A stretch of 64,000 nucleotides of DNA from Desulfobacterales bacterium. Lineage in GTDB: Bacteria; Desulfobacterota; Desulfobacteria; Desulfobacterales; CAFBRK01. The notes under the pieces are model-generated. The model saw only the letters and a list, made by a program, of their open reading frames with translations, made no database searches and was not told the DNA's origin. The translations under genes and the position numbers were made by a program. The first letter of the stretch is position 1. Every line of letters starts with the position of its first letter. The stretch covers positions 1 through 64,000 of the forward strand of contig JAIPEL010000006.1 of NCBI GenBank assembly GCA_021737185.1. The letters run 5' to 3'. Below, one piece after another: positions 7,190 to 14,385 of this stretch.

Positions 7190-7581
7190 CAGGCCTTCAA
7201 AATAGGCCTATAATGCGTTTTTCAGGGTCAAAAACAAGCATATAGAATTTTTCCCGGAGTTGATGCTTCCATGGCCAGAGCCGGCCGCCACTACATTCCC
7301 GGCTTTATTTGGCATCCCGCTTCGCCAAGGCTTCGCAGGACAAGTATTACCCATCAGGCTTCGCCGTTGGCTTCGACCCGACAGGCCGGTGCCACAAACG
7401 GGAGTTTCTCCTTCGCTTCCGAAAGGACCGTTATCGGTGGCTGCAGTGGCTTTATCAGGCGAAGAAGCGATACGGAATAACAAAGGAATGGAATTGCGGG
7501 AACCGGTGGTCCCCTATAATGCGCCTTTTGAGGCCGAAAACCCGGATATGGATGCGAAAACCCGCTATTTTTGACCGTCAT
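7141..7581 (+). repeat. RAYT relic unit, copy 2
   Basis: Near-identical copy of 1640-2086. It has the same boundary motif (CCACGACAACTTG), the same REP-like flanks (CTATAATGCG) and the same transposase relic starting MARAGRHYIPGFIWH at 7271, with both 30-nt insertions at identical positions. Differences are scattered single bases. The relic cannot encode a working transposase. Confidence 0.7.
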
Positions 7582-7595
7582 CTGGCTAGGTCTTT

Positions 7596-7697
7596 GGGGA
7601 CGTCCATTGGTTTATAACTTTCTTGTTATTTTCGCTCTATAAGGGTGTTGCCACAAAAATGGAAGGATGGAAACTTATAATCCAATGAACGTCCCCC
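7596..7697. repeat. Inverted-repeat element of about 100 bp
   Basis: GGGGACGTCCATTGGTTTAT at 7596 and, on the opposite strand, GGGGACGTTCATTGGATTAT ending at 7697 form an imperfect terminal inverted repeat of about 27 bp. The loop between them is about 45 bp and AT-rich. It has no coding capacity. It is directly followed by a GGGGTCAGACCACGGCAAC motif (7715-7733) like those bordering the RAYT relics. Probably a REP/BIME or MITE-type element. Confidence 0.55.
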
Positions 7698-7812
7698 AAC
7701 CCTTCCCTAATCTTGGGGTCAGACCACGGCAACTTGTTGCAATAGCAATGAATAGATTGGCGTTTAGTTTTTAATGATAACAGGTGCGTGAGCATCATCT
7801 CAGGAGATCAAA

Positions 7813-8226
7813 ATGAAGGCAAAAAAAGTAAACGTATCTGGTCTTGGTCGTCTCCCTGCCTTTTGCCATGCAGTGATTGCGGGGGATTTTATTTATGTTT
7901 CTGGTACATTGGGGACAGAATCAGACTCAATGGAGCTTGTAGGGGGTGGAACCGGGGCGGAAACCGCTCAGGCCCTTCAGAATATTAGCCTCATTCTAAA
8001 GGAATGCGGTGCCTCTCTTTCTGATCTTGTAAAAGTAAGTGTTTTTCTGGCTGATATAAAGACGTTCCCAGAAATGAATGATGCCTACCTTGAAGTGATG
8101 GGCAGTGATCCTCCCGCACGTATCACGGTTGGTGGAGCCGAATTGGCACGTGGCGCTGCCGTCGAGATTGATGCGGTGGCATACAAGCCAAACGCGATGT
8201 CCGGCGGAATTACCGATACTCAATAA
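7813..8226 (+). CDS. RidA family (YjgF/YER057c/UK114) protein
   Basis: 137 residues, full family length, with an AGGAGAT site before the ATG. Family features are visible: HAVIAGDFIYVSGTLG near the start, a central helix region (ALQNISLILKECGASLSDL), VKVSVFLADIKTFPEMNDAY, and PPARITVGGAELARGAAVEI carrying the conserved Arg that binds the carboxylate of imine/enamine substrates. RidA proteins hydrolyse reactive enamines and imines from amino-acid metabolism. The gene is followed after 9 nt by a PhzF-family gene, so the two are probably one transcript. Codon use is AT-richer than the flanking DNA, suggesting transfer. The precise substrate is unknown. Confidence 0.85.
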   Translation: MKAKKVNVSGLGRLPAFCHAVIAGDFIYVSGTLGTESDSMELVGGGTGAETAQALQNISLILKECGASLSDLVKVSVFLADIKTFPEMNDAYLEVMGSDPPARITVGGAELARGAAVEIDAVAYKPNAMSGGITDTQ

Positions 8227-8235
8227 GGAAGCATA

Positions 8236-9081
8236 ATGAATTCTGGAACACTTTATCGTAGAGCAGCGTTTACGGACAACCCCAAGGGTGGTAATCCCGC
8301 CGGAGTTTGGGTTGGTGAGACCTTGCCATCTGTAGATGTTATGCAGCGAATTGCGGCTGAAGTCGGTTACTCCGAAACTGCCTTTGTGGCGCCGACTAGC
8401 GGACAGAACCGAACGATTCGTTACTACAGTCCTGAGATTGAGGTGCCGTTTTGTGGTCACGCTACTATTGCGACAGGTGTCGTGCTCGGCGAGACCGAAG
8501 GAGACGGTACTTATCGATTAACAACTGCTGTGGGGGAGGTCTCAATCACCGTTCATCCCCAAGGTGGGGTACGTGAAGCCTCGTTGACTTCAGTGGAGCC
8601 AAGGTACACAGGTGCTTCCGATGTGCTTGTCAACGAAGCGCTCTCCGCGCTTGGATGGCTATCCAGTGATGTCGATGGCTCAATTCCTCCGGCCAGAGCT
8701 TACGCCGGGGCATGGCACTTGGTATTGGCAATCAATGATCCGCATAGACTGGCCAAGTTAAATTATGATTTTGAGAGACTGAAGGCGCTTATGCTTCGAG
8801 AAGGACTTACTACGCTACAATTGGTGTGGCGAGAGAGTACGAAAGTCTTTCACTCTCGCAACCCATTTCCAGTAGGTGGGGTTGTGGAAGACCCAGCCAC
8901 GGGCGCGGCGGCAGCAGCGCTTGGGGGGTATCTCCGGGAAGCCGAACTCATTGCTGTGCCCTCCACCATTTTCATCCGTCAAGGGGAAGCGATGGGCCGT
9001 CCGAGTCGACTGACAATCGAAATACCTGCTACAGGAGGAATTGTGGTAAGGGGTACTGCGGTTCCGATTGAGGTAGAGTAA
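8236..9081 (+). CDS. PhzF family epimerase/isomerase
   Basis: 281 residues with the two-lobed PhzF/diaminopimelate-epimerase-like layout. The N-terminal lobe has NPAG (about 18-21), the catalytic-type Glu in GYSETAFV (about 45-52) and PFCGHATIATG. The C-terminal lobe has VVEDPATGAAAAALGGYL and the IRQGEAMGRPSRL signature. PhzF proteins perform acid/base isomerisations. Most members outside phenazine clusters have unknown substrates, and no other phenazine genes are here. Translated 9 nt after the ridA gene and sharing its AT-rich composition, it looks like a two-gene metabolic cassette. Confidence 0.85.
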   Translation: MNSGTLYRRAAFTDNPKGGNPAGVWVGETLPSVDVMQRIAAEVGYSETAFVAPTSGQNRTIRYYSPEIEVPFCGHATIATGVVLGETEGDGTYRLTTAVGEVSITVHPQGGVREASLTSVEPRYTGASDVLVNEALSALGWLSSDVDGSIPPARAYAGAWHLVLAINDPHRLAKLNYDFERLKALMLREGLTTLQLVWRESTKVFHSRNPFPVGGVVEDPATGAAAAALGGYLREAELIAVPSTIFIRQGEAMGRPSRLTIEIPATGGIVVRGTAVPIEVE

Positions 9082-9147
9082 TGTCGAAGGAAGGTTGTGC
9101 TATCGAGTGCGGCTTCAATCCATAACAACCGCCCCACAAAGCGCTTA

Positions 9148-9298
9148 AGTCAGAAAAAGTCCGAATTTCCCCTCCCCTGGTGGGAGGGGACTAAGGGGAG
9201 GGGGTATAAAAGGCTGGAATCCTGTTTTATCCACCCTCACCCCGACCCTCTCCCATCAAAGGAGAGGGGGCCTTTTCGGCTTTTCACGATTTCATCAA
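9148..9298. repeat. MITE-like element, inverted copy
   Basis: Starts AGTCAGAAAAAGTCCGAATTT and ends TTTTCACGATTTCATCAAG. These are reverse complements of the right and left ends of the copies at 14233, 15524 and 17098, so this copy is inverted. The interior differs and has its own stem-loops: CCCCTCCC/GGGAGGGG, and CCCTCTCC/GGAGAGGG (9246-9268) followed by CCTTTTC. The second could act as a terminator behind the ridA-phzF pair. Confidence 0.55.
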
Positions 9299-9313
9299 GC
9301 TTGACTCTTCTTC

Positions 9314-9471
9314 CTATCGCAGCACAAAGCCTTCCTTCAGCGGATCGTCCGGGTCGATGAGAAACTCGTGGCGGCCGGTAATTTTGGCAGTGCCTTCCAC
9401 CTGCGGAATCACGGCGTCGTATGGGCCAAAGCGGGTCGTTTTCAGCACCCGGCCGGTGAAGCGGGTGCAAA
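9314..9471 (-). pseudogene. Duplicated 3' end of the proline-racemase-family gene
   Basis: 158 nt match the last about 52 codons of the gene at 14386-15423 at roughly 90 percent identity, including the stop codon and about 15 nt beyond it. Homology stops abruptly at about 9471. It lacks the active site and start. The adjoining MITE end is also shared with 14369, so the duplication included the element border. Confidence 0.8.
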
Positions 9472-9506
9472 TCTTCTATATGATCCAGATATTTTGCATG
9501 CCATTG

Positions 9507-9926
9507 TTATGCGATCTCGCTTTGGTGGAGAACAATGTCTTTGCCGGGAGCAACAGCTCGATATAATTCGTTTAATTTCTCCAGGCTTGGCGTTGATGTT
9601 CCCCGCTCATATCGGGCATAGGCATTGCGCGACCTAACGCCCAATCTCGCTGCGGCTTCGGAAAGGGAAAGGCCACTCCTTTCACGCTGCCTTCGTAGAA
9701 ACAGGCTGATCAGGCAGCTTGGTTCGTTTGAGCTCACCTCGAAATCCCCATGTTTGCCTTGGTGGACGGTAACTGAAAAACCAGGGCGGTTGACCAAGCT
9801 CTCTAACATATCTTGAACCATAGCAAAGGCCTCCTTCCGCGTATGGCCTTGTGTCATAGCATCAAGAAGCGGAATTTCAGCAAGCCAGAACTTCCCGTCT
9901 TTGTATACTTTTCCGTAAAAACGCAT
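9507..9926 (-). CDS. hicB: HicB family antitoxin
   Basis: 139 residues from the ATG at 9926, which has GGAGGA just upstream; the track start at 9977 would run into hicA. The N-terminal HicB fold (MRFYGKVYKDGKFWLAEIPL, then MTQGHTRKEAFAMVQDML) is the partially degraded RNase-H-like domain that blocks HicA. The C-terminal part (about 80-130; LSLSEAAARLGVRSRNAYAR) is an XRE-type helix-turn-helix that would bind the operator upstream of hicA. The gene starts 1 nt after the hicA stop, the usual toxin-first order of hicAB. Looks complete. Confidence 0.85.
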   Translation of the reverse strand: MRFYGKVYKDGKFWLAEIPLLDAMTQGHTRKEAFAMVQDMLESLVNRPGFSVTVHQGKHGDFEVSSNEPSCLISLFLRRQRERSGLSLSEAAARLGVRSRNAYARYERGTSTPSLEKLNELYRAVAPGKDIVLHQSEIA

Positions 9927-9927
9927 A

Positions 9928-10104
9928 TTATATGTTCCTCCTATCCCGCCTGAGAATTGCTTTGGCAAGTTTTTCATTTATTTCGTTATGGCGAGGTATC
10001 GGTTCCTCACGTTCACCGTCGGTCCAGATATCATGGCTCTTGCCATGGCGAAGAAACGTCCAACCGATCCTGCGGAGCGCATTTTCTAAGTCACGTTTCT
10101 TCAT
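9928..10104 (-). CDS. hicA: HicA family toxin (mRNA interferase)
   Basis: 58 residues, too short for the ORF track. It begins MKKRDLENALRRIGWTFLRH and continues with GKSHDIW and IPRHNEINEKLAKAIL. This is the dsRBD-like HicA pattern: a first helix, then [GK]SH with the catalytic His in the beta-sheet, then PRHxEI. HicA toxins cleave mRNA and are neutralised by HicB. It lies directly before hicB on the minus strand with one base between, and its last codons carry the hicB ribosome site. No lesion is visible. Confidence 0.85.
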   Translation of the reverse strand: MKKRDLENALRRIGWTFLRHGKSHDIWTDGEREEPIPRHNEINEKLAKAILRRDRRNI

Positions 10105-10113
10105 GACCTAATT

Positions 10114-10131
10114 GTACACATATGTGTGTAC
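10114..10131 (-). promoter_or_regulatory. Palindrome, candidate HicB operator
   Basis: GTACACATATGTGTGTAC is a near-perfect 18-bp palindrome, 10 bp before the hicA start codon. This is where the HTH domain of HicB would be expected to autoregulate the operon. Assignment is by position only. Confidence 0.5.
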
Positions 10132-10161
10132 GTGGTCAAGGGTGCTGTAATCTATCCACAT

Positions 10162-10257
10162 AACAAGCTCATGGCGCCTATCGACAAGGCCAAGGCCGCC
10201 AAGGAAATGCAGGAGGAGCGGGACAGGGAAGCGGCAGAGAAGATGCCGGCCAAGTGA
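10162..10257 (+). pseudogene. Duplicated 3' end of the small lipoprotein gene
   Basis: 96 nt match the end of the lipoprotein gene at 2408-2641 almost exactly (APIDKAKAAKEMQEERDREA, stop TGA). An internal ATG at 10171 could give a 28-residue peptide without a signal sequence. The signal-peptide part is absent, so this is a displaced gene end, about 7.6 kb from its source. Confidence 0.75.
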
Positions 10258-10334
10258 GGAATACCAATTGGCGCAAATCCCTTGATCACCCCCTTGAGAG
10301 GTGGTGGGAAACATGGCGCCGGCGCAAAGAGTAC

Positions 10335-10490
10335 ATGACCATTTTCATCAATGGAAAACAGAAACGAGTCAAGCGACCACCGACGATTGACGGTCTGGAT
10401 GTGGACGAGTTTATTCGAAGGAACGCAGATCCCGTCTGGCTGCATCAAAATGAGATGTGGGAGTATATGGTCGATGAAGATGAATCCTGA
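10335..10490 (+). CDS. Small conserved-looking hypothetical protein
   Basis: 51 residues from the ATG at 10335 (MTIFINGKQKRVKRPPTIDG, then DVDEFIRRNADPVWLHQNEM). It is compact, charged and shows no signal peptide. The track start at 10254 would overlap the duplicated lipoprotein end and adds a Trp/Arg-rich stretch that looks non-coding. The upstream ribosome site is weak. No family recognised, but the composition is that of a folded small protein. It ends 49 nt before the convergent SNF2-module gene. Confidence 0.45.
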   Translation: MTIFINGKQKRVKRPPTIDGLDVDEFIRRNADPVWLHQNEMWEYMVDEDES

Positions 10491-10539
10491 GCTCCCAACG
10501 CTAATCAAACATGGTAGGTATGCCAAAGCGTTTGCTGCC

Positions 10540-11598
10540 TCAGGGGGTGCAGTTCAGGCACAGCGCCGCAAGATCCCGGAACACGCGAATCCGGTAGGTG
10601 CTCTGCCCGCAGCTGCCGCAGACCATCGGATCGATCTTCCGGACGATGGGATTGTATAGAAACGGCAGGGTCTTTCGCCTTTTTCCCACCTCGAAGCGGA
10701 CGAGCAGCTTCACCGCCGGGGTGCGGATCAGCATCCCGCAGCAGGGCCGCAGCTGCACCCGGATGCCGTATTTCTTGTAGAGGTCCTTTTTCTTGCGGGC
10801 CATCTCTTCGGGCAGCAGGGCGATTTTCTCCTTCCGGTCGCGGATGAGTTTTTCAGAGAGACCCGCCCGGTTCAAGCCGGCCTCCATTTCCTTTGAAAGC
10901 GCCGCGTAATAGGCTTCGAGGCTTTCCACATCCCGCCTCAACCTTTTGTTCATGCGGGCTTCAAACGGGCGGATCGCCTCGGCCACCAGGCCGGCCGCCC
11001 GTTTTTCTGCCCAGGCGCGGAGACGGTCGACCTGGGCAGAGCCCCAGGGGAAACGGGCTCCGGGCATATAGAATTCCTTGTCCAGGGCCGGGAGCATCTC
11101 TTCGACCCCGTCTATTTCCGCCCCGCTTTCCAGGTTGACGGCGGCGCTGACGAGCCCTTCTCTTTGTTCGTCGCTCTGGATGAGGTAGGAAAAAGTCAGG
11201 TGCAGGTATTCGGACTGAACCTGCGCATTGCTTTCTACCGCAACCAGCGCGCCTTCAATGTCGAACGTTTCACGGATCAGCCGCGTAAACCCGCCGCTTT
11301 TCAAATAATTGAAGTGCAGACGGCATCTGATCAGGGGCGGTTCGGCGCCTGCCTCGTGAAGCATCTTTTCCAGGATCTGCGATCCGTAGGTAACGGCGAC
11401 AGCCTGCGCACTATTTTGGTCGGGCTCGAAATCCGGGGCTGCCGAAAGGCGGACCATCTCCGGGACCTTTAGCCTGCCTGCCATGGATTCCGGAAGCAGG
11501 GCCTGGACGCCTCCGGCTTCTTCCTCGAAGACGGCGCCGCCGACTCGAAGAAACCGCTTCAGGAAACCTTCGATGAGCGGGTCTGCGTTAAAGCTCAT
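10540..11598 (-). CDS. SNF2-partner protein with C-terminal zinc ribbon
   Basis: 352 residues. Its start overlaps the end of the SNF2 helicase gene (11588-11598), so the two are translationally coupled. The N-terminal 190 residues are mixed alpha/beta, followed by a long helical, probably coiled-coil segment (about 190-270, rich in Arg/Glu/Ala). The C-terminal 80 residues hold a likely zinc site: PCCG near 284, then VCGSCG and LCLNC at the end. No catalytic motif is recognised. The tight linkage to a RapA-like translocase suggests a dedicated partner that binds nucleic acid or protein through the ribbon. Function not known. Confidence 0.65.
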   Translation of the reverse strand: MSFNADPLIEGFLKRFLRVGGAVFEEEAGGVQALLPESMAGRLKVPEMVRLSAAPDFEPDQNSAQAVAVTYGSQILEKMLHEAGAEPPLIRCRLHFNYLKSGGFTRLIRETFDIEGALVAVESNAQVQSEYLHLTFSYLIQSDEQREGLVSAAVNLESGAEIDGVEEMLPALDKEFYMPGARFPWGSAQVDRLRAWAEKRAAGLVAEAIRPFEARMNKRLRRDVESLEAYYAALSKEMEAGLNRAGLSEKLIRDRKEKIALLPEEMARKKKDLYKKYGIRVQLRPCCGMLIRTPAVKLLVRFEVGKRRKTLPFLYNPIVRKIDPMVCGSCGQSTYRIRVFRDLAALCLNCTP

Positions 11599-13945
11599 AG
11601 GTTTCTCCGAAGAGCTTTTCGTCCAGTTCCCGGGTTTTCAGATACCCGTTCTTGCTGCGGACCAGTTGGGCCGCCAGACGCCCGAATCCCTTCCTGCGCT
11701 CCTTTGCATCGGCCGACTGCACCCAGATGTCGTACACCATCTCGGAAAATTCCAGTTCTCCGCGGATGCGGCCGAGAATCATGTCGATCTCCCCGATTAC
11801 CAGCTCGAACATGTTGATTTTCTTGTCCAGGATGTCGAGTATGTACTCTTCTGCGCTGCCGACGGCACAGAGATTGTGCACGACCACTTCTTTTTCCTGC
11901 CCGATGCGGTGGATGCGGCCGATGCGCTGTTCGATTTTCATCGGGTTCCACGGCAGGTCGTAGTTGATCATCTGGTGGCAGAACTGCAGATTGCGGCCTT
12001 CTCCGCCGATTTCGGTGGTGAGCAGAACGTTTTTTTCTGCCTTGAATTCAAGGATCTGCCGGTTTTTTTCCGCATTGTCCATCGCGCCGTGAAAGAGGCA
12101 GTGGTTGATGTTCTGCCAGGTGAAAAAATCAGACAGATGCTGCAGGGTGGCGATGTATTTGACAAAAACGATCGTCTTGCCCGGCATGGATCGAATCAGG
12201 CCCTGGAGCATTTCGTTTTTTCGGGTGTCGGCCATGCTGCGCGTCAGGTTCACGATGGCCCGGGCCTGACGGTGGCTGGCGTCGGAAAGATCGGGAGAAA
12301 GAAGCATTTTTTCGACGGTTTTGGCCACGGCCGGCGGAGAAGAGCCCGCCGTCGCCAGGAGATTTTTGAGAATCAGTTTCCGGCGAATGCCCGAATCGGC
12401 GTTGATTTGTTGCACCAGCTGCGTTACCCGGTCGTAAAGCTCCTGTTCATGAGGGCTGGGTTGCACCTGCGTCGTATAGGCAAACCGGGGCGGAAGGTTG
12501 ATGCGGGCCACCGCCCGGGTGTTTCGAATCATCACCCGGCCGAGAAGCTCCTTGAGACGGGCGCGATTTTGCGGGTCCGTCGGATCGCCCCGGGTCATGA
12601 ATTCGTTTCGAAATTCGGTGGCGGTTTTCAGCTGGCCCGGCTTGAGGAGCGTGATCAGGTTGTAGAGCTCGATCAGGTTGTTTTCCACCGGAGTGGCGCT
12701 GAGCAGGAGCAAAAACCGTTTTTTTAGGGCGTTGACGAGTTTCCAGTTGAGGGTGGAACGGTTTTTCAGGTGGTGGGCCTCGTCGACAACGACCAGGTCG
12801 TATTCGCGTTTGGTCACCGTGTCGAAATGCTTTTTGGACTTGGCGATGTTGATCGATGCCAACAAAAACGGCGATGTCCAGAATCCGTTTTTACCGGTTC
12901 GAAAATCGGGATCGTCGGTGGAGGGAAAAGTAAGGCCGAACTTGCTTTGCAGCTCGTCTTTCCACTGGCTGACCAAAGGGGTCGGGGTAAGAATCAGCGC
13001 GCTTTTGATCATGCCCCGCTGGACGTATTCCTTGAGGACGATCCCGGCCTCGACGGTTTTGCCCAGCCCCACCTCGTCTGCCAGGAGCGCACGGCCCCGA
13101 AAATCCTTGAGCACTTTTCGCGCCGTCTCCTCCTGATACGGAAGGGACCGGACATTTTTTAAAAAGGGGAGGCAGATCAGCTGGTCGTAGGATTCCCGGA
13201 AGCGGATCTGCTGGGCTTCCAAGGCCAGGGCATAGGCATCCGGGTCCTTGAAACTCCCGTCGGAAAGCACTGCGGCAAAAGCGTCCGCATCGATGAAAAC
13301 GGAAACCGGAACATCGGCGATAGGCGCGGGCTTGTTTCGGTCAAGATCGCCTGCAGCCGGTCGGGCCCCAGTCGCCTTTGAAGCTGCCGGCTTGGCAGGC
13401 GCAGCTTCCGAAGGCGGCGGGGCGTTGGAAATCCTGCCCATTTGCAGCGCTTCGGCGGCGATGGCGGCGTTTTCGATGACCGCAGCGCAATGTTCCTGCA
13501 CGGCGACCAGCGATTTTCTCAGCGCGGCAGTCCCCTTTTTCCGCCGTCCGGCGATTGCGCGAAGCGTTTCGTTTGCGATACCGAGCGCTTCCTGCCGTTG
13601 GCCCTGGAAAATAAGCCCCCAGCAAAGATTCGCCACGAATTCTTCGGTAAGGTTGCCGGTCCGGTAAAGCTGCCGGCATGCTTTGGTTTCCAGGTCGCGT
13701 CTGCCGGCCTTGCGGGCGATTCGCCCCTGGATCTTGAGCACATCCGGATCGTTGGGGGCGCTGCGGCGCGCTTTTTCGATCTTGCCAAGGGCTTTTTCGT
13801 ACTCCATGCCGTCTTCGAACCACATGGCTTCGTGGAGGAAAAAGTCGGCTTTCTCCCTTCGCTGAACCGCTGTGAACGCTTTTTTCCGCTCTTTTTTCTT
13901 GGCTTTTACCCGGGCCTTTCGCCGGGCGTGTTTGTCTTTGGCCAT
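11588..13945 (-). CDS. SNF2/RapA-like DEAH helicase
   Basis: 785 residues from the ATG at 13945 (MAKDKHARRKAR). The track start adds 41 residues that look like translated intergenic DNA. Order: a Lys/Arg-rich tail (1-30), a helical TPR-like region (about 35-120), then two SNF2 lobes. Visible motifs are LADEVGLGKTVEAG (Walker A, about 295), VVVDEAHHLKN (DEAH, about 387), LLLLSATPVENN (motif III), LLTTEIGGEGRNLQFCHQMI (motif V) and QRIGRIHRIGQ (motif VI, about 671). It is therefore an intact ATP-driven dsDNA translocase of the RapA/SNF2 type. It is followed by a coupled zinc-ribbon protein and flanked by toxin-antitoxin and repeat DNA. Role (transcription recycling or defence) undetermined. Confidence 0.85.
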   Translation of the reverse strand: MAKDKHARRKARVKAKKKERKKAFTAVQRREKADFFLHEAMWFEDGMEYEKALGKIEKARRSAPNDPDVLKIQGRIARKAGRRDLETKACRQLYRTGNLTEEFVANLCWGLIFQGQRQEALGIANETLRAIAGRRKKGTAALRKSLVAVQEHCAAVIENAAIAAEALQMGRISNAPPPSEAAPAKPAASKATGARPAAGDLDRNKPAPIADVPVSVFIDADAFAAVLSDGSFKDPDAYALALEAQQIRFRESYDQLICLPFLKNVRSLPYQEETARKVLKDFRGRALLADEVGLGKTVEAGIVLKEYVQRGMIKSALILTPTPLVSQWKDELQSKFGLTFPSTDDPDFRTGKNGFWTSPFLLASINIAKSKKHFDTVTKREYDLVVVDEAHHLKNRSTLNWKLVNALKKRFLLLLSATPVENNLIELYNLITLLKPGQLKTATEFRNEFMTRGDPTDPQNRARLKELLGRVMIRNTRAVARINLPPRFAYTTQVQPSPHEQELYDRVTQLVQQINADSGIRRKLILKNLLATAGSSPPAVAKTVEKMLLSPDLSDASHRQARAIVNLTRSMADTRKNEMLQGLIRSMPGKTIVFVKYIATLQHLSDFFTWQNINHCLFHGAMDNAEKNRQILEFKAEKNVLLTTEIGGEGRNLQFCHQMINYDLPWNPMKIEQRIGRIHRIGQEKEVVVHNLCAVGSAEEYILDILDKKINMFELVIGEIDMILGRIRGELEFSEMVYDIWVQSADAKERRKGFGRLAAQLVRSKNGYLKTRELDEKLFGETYEL

Positions 13946-14040
13946 GATCGATTGTGTTTCGGCACGGCCGAAGGCCGGCCGGGGTTGTCGTCGCAATCTC
14001 AATTCCGTACTTATGGTTCTATGTCCAATGCCTCCTAAAA

Positions 14041-14163
14041 TGTCAAGAAGACCGGCTGGAGAATGCACTGAAGAAATCTGCCGACCTGTACGCGGAGCTG
14101 TACGGTCAGGATGAGGAGCTTGAACAACTCACAGAGTCTGCGATGGATGGATGGCCCGAATGA
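14041..14163 (+). pseudogene. Tail of a small antitoxin-like gene
   Basis: The frame RLENALKKSADLYAELYGQD, then EELEQLTESAMDGWPE and a stop, reads like the end of a small helical protein, similar in style to CopG/ribbon-helix-helix antitoxin tails. Upstream the frame has no start and no N-terminal domain. It is a remnant or unrecognised fragment; family assignment is a guess. Confidence 0.3.
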
Positions 14164-14232
14164 AAGCGCTCCTTGAGGACAGTCTTTGCCTTGGATGTTG
14201 GCATCTAAATCTGGAATTTTAAACCTGGAAAC

Positions 14233-14369
14233 TTGATTAAATCGTAAAAAGTGCCCGAAGCGTCATTCCGGGCTTGACCCGGAATCTATAACTTATCGAA
14301 ATCACTGGATTCCCGCTTTCGCGGGAATGACGGAAAAAGGAAAATTCGGACTTATTACGAAAGCATCAA
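14233..14369. repeat. MITE-like element
   Basis: Begins TTGATTAAATCGTAAAAAGT and ends GGACTTATTACGAAAGCATC AAG. The two ends are imperfect terminal inverted repeats (TTGATG..TCGTAAAAAGTCC type). The interior carries the stem CATTCCGGGCTTGACCCGGAATC and the core TGGATTCCCGCTTTCGCGGG. No coding frame. It lies just downstream of the hydroxyproline dehydratase-like gene. Confidence 0.65.
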
Positions 14370-14385
14370 GCTTGATTCTCCTTTC

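Noticed and set aside
11483-12727. 414-codon plus-strand ORF
   Set aside because: Shadow of the SNF2 helicase gene, whose catalytic motifs are all present on the minus strand.
10540-13945. Assignment of the SNF2 gene to a DISARM (drmD) system
   Set aside because: No drmA, drmB, drmC or methyltransferase gene is present; the helicase resembles RapA-type proteins in general and its partner is unrelated.
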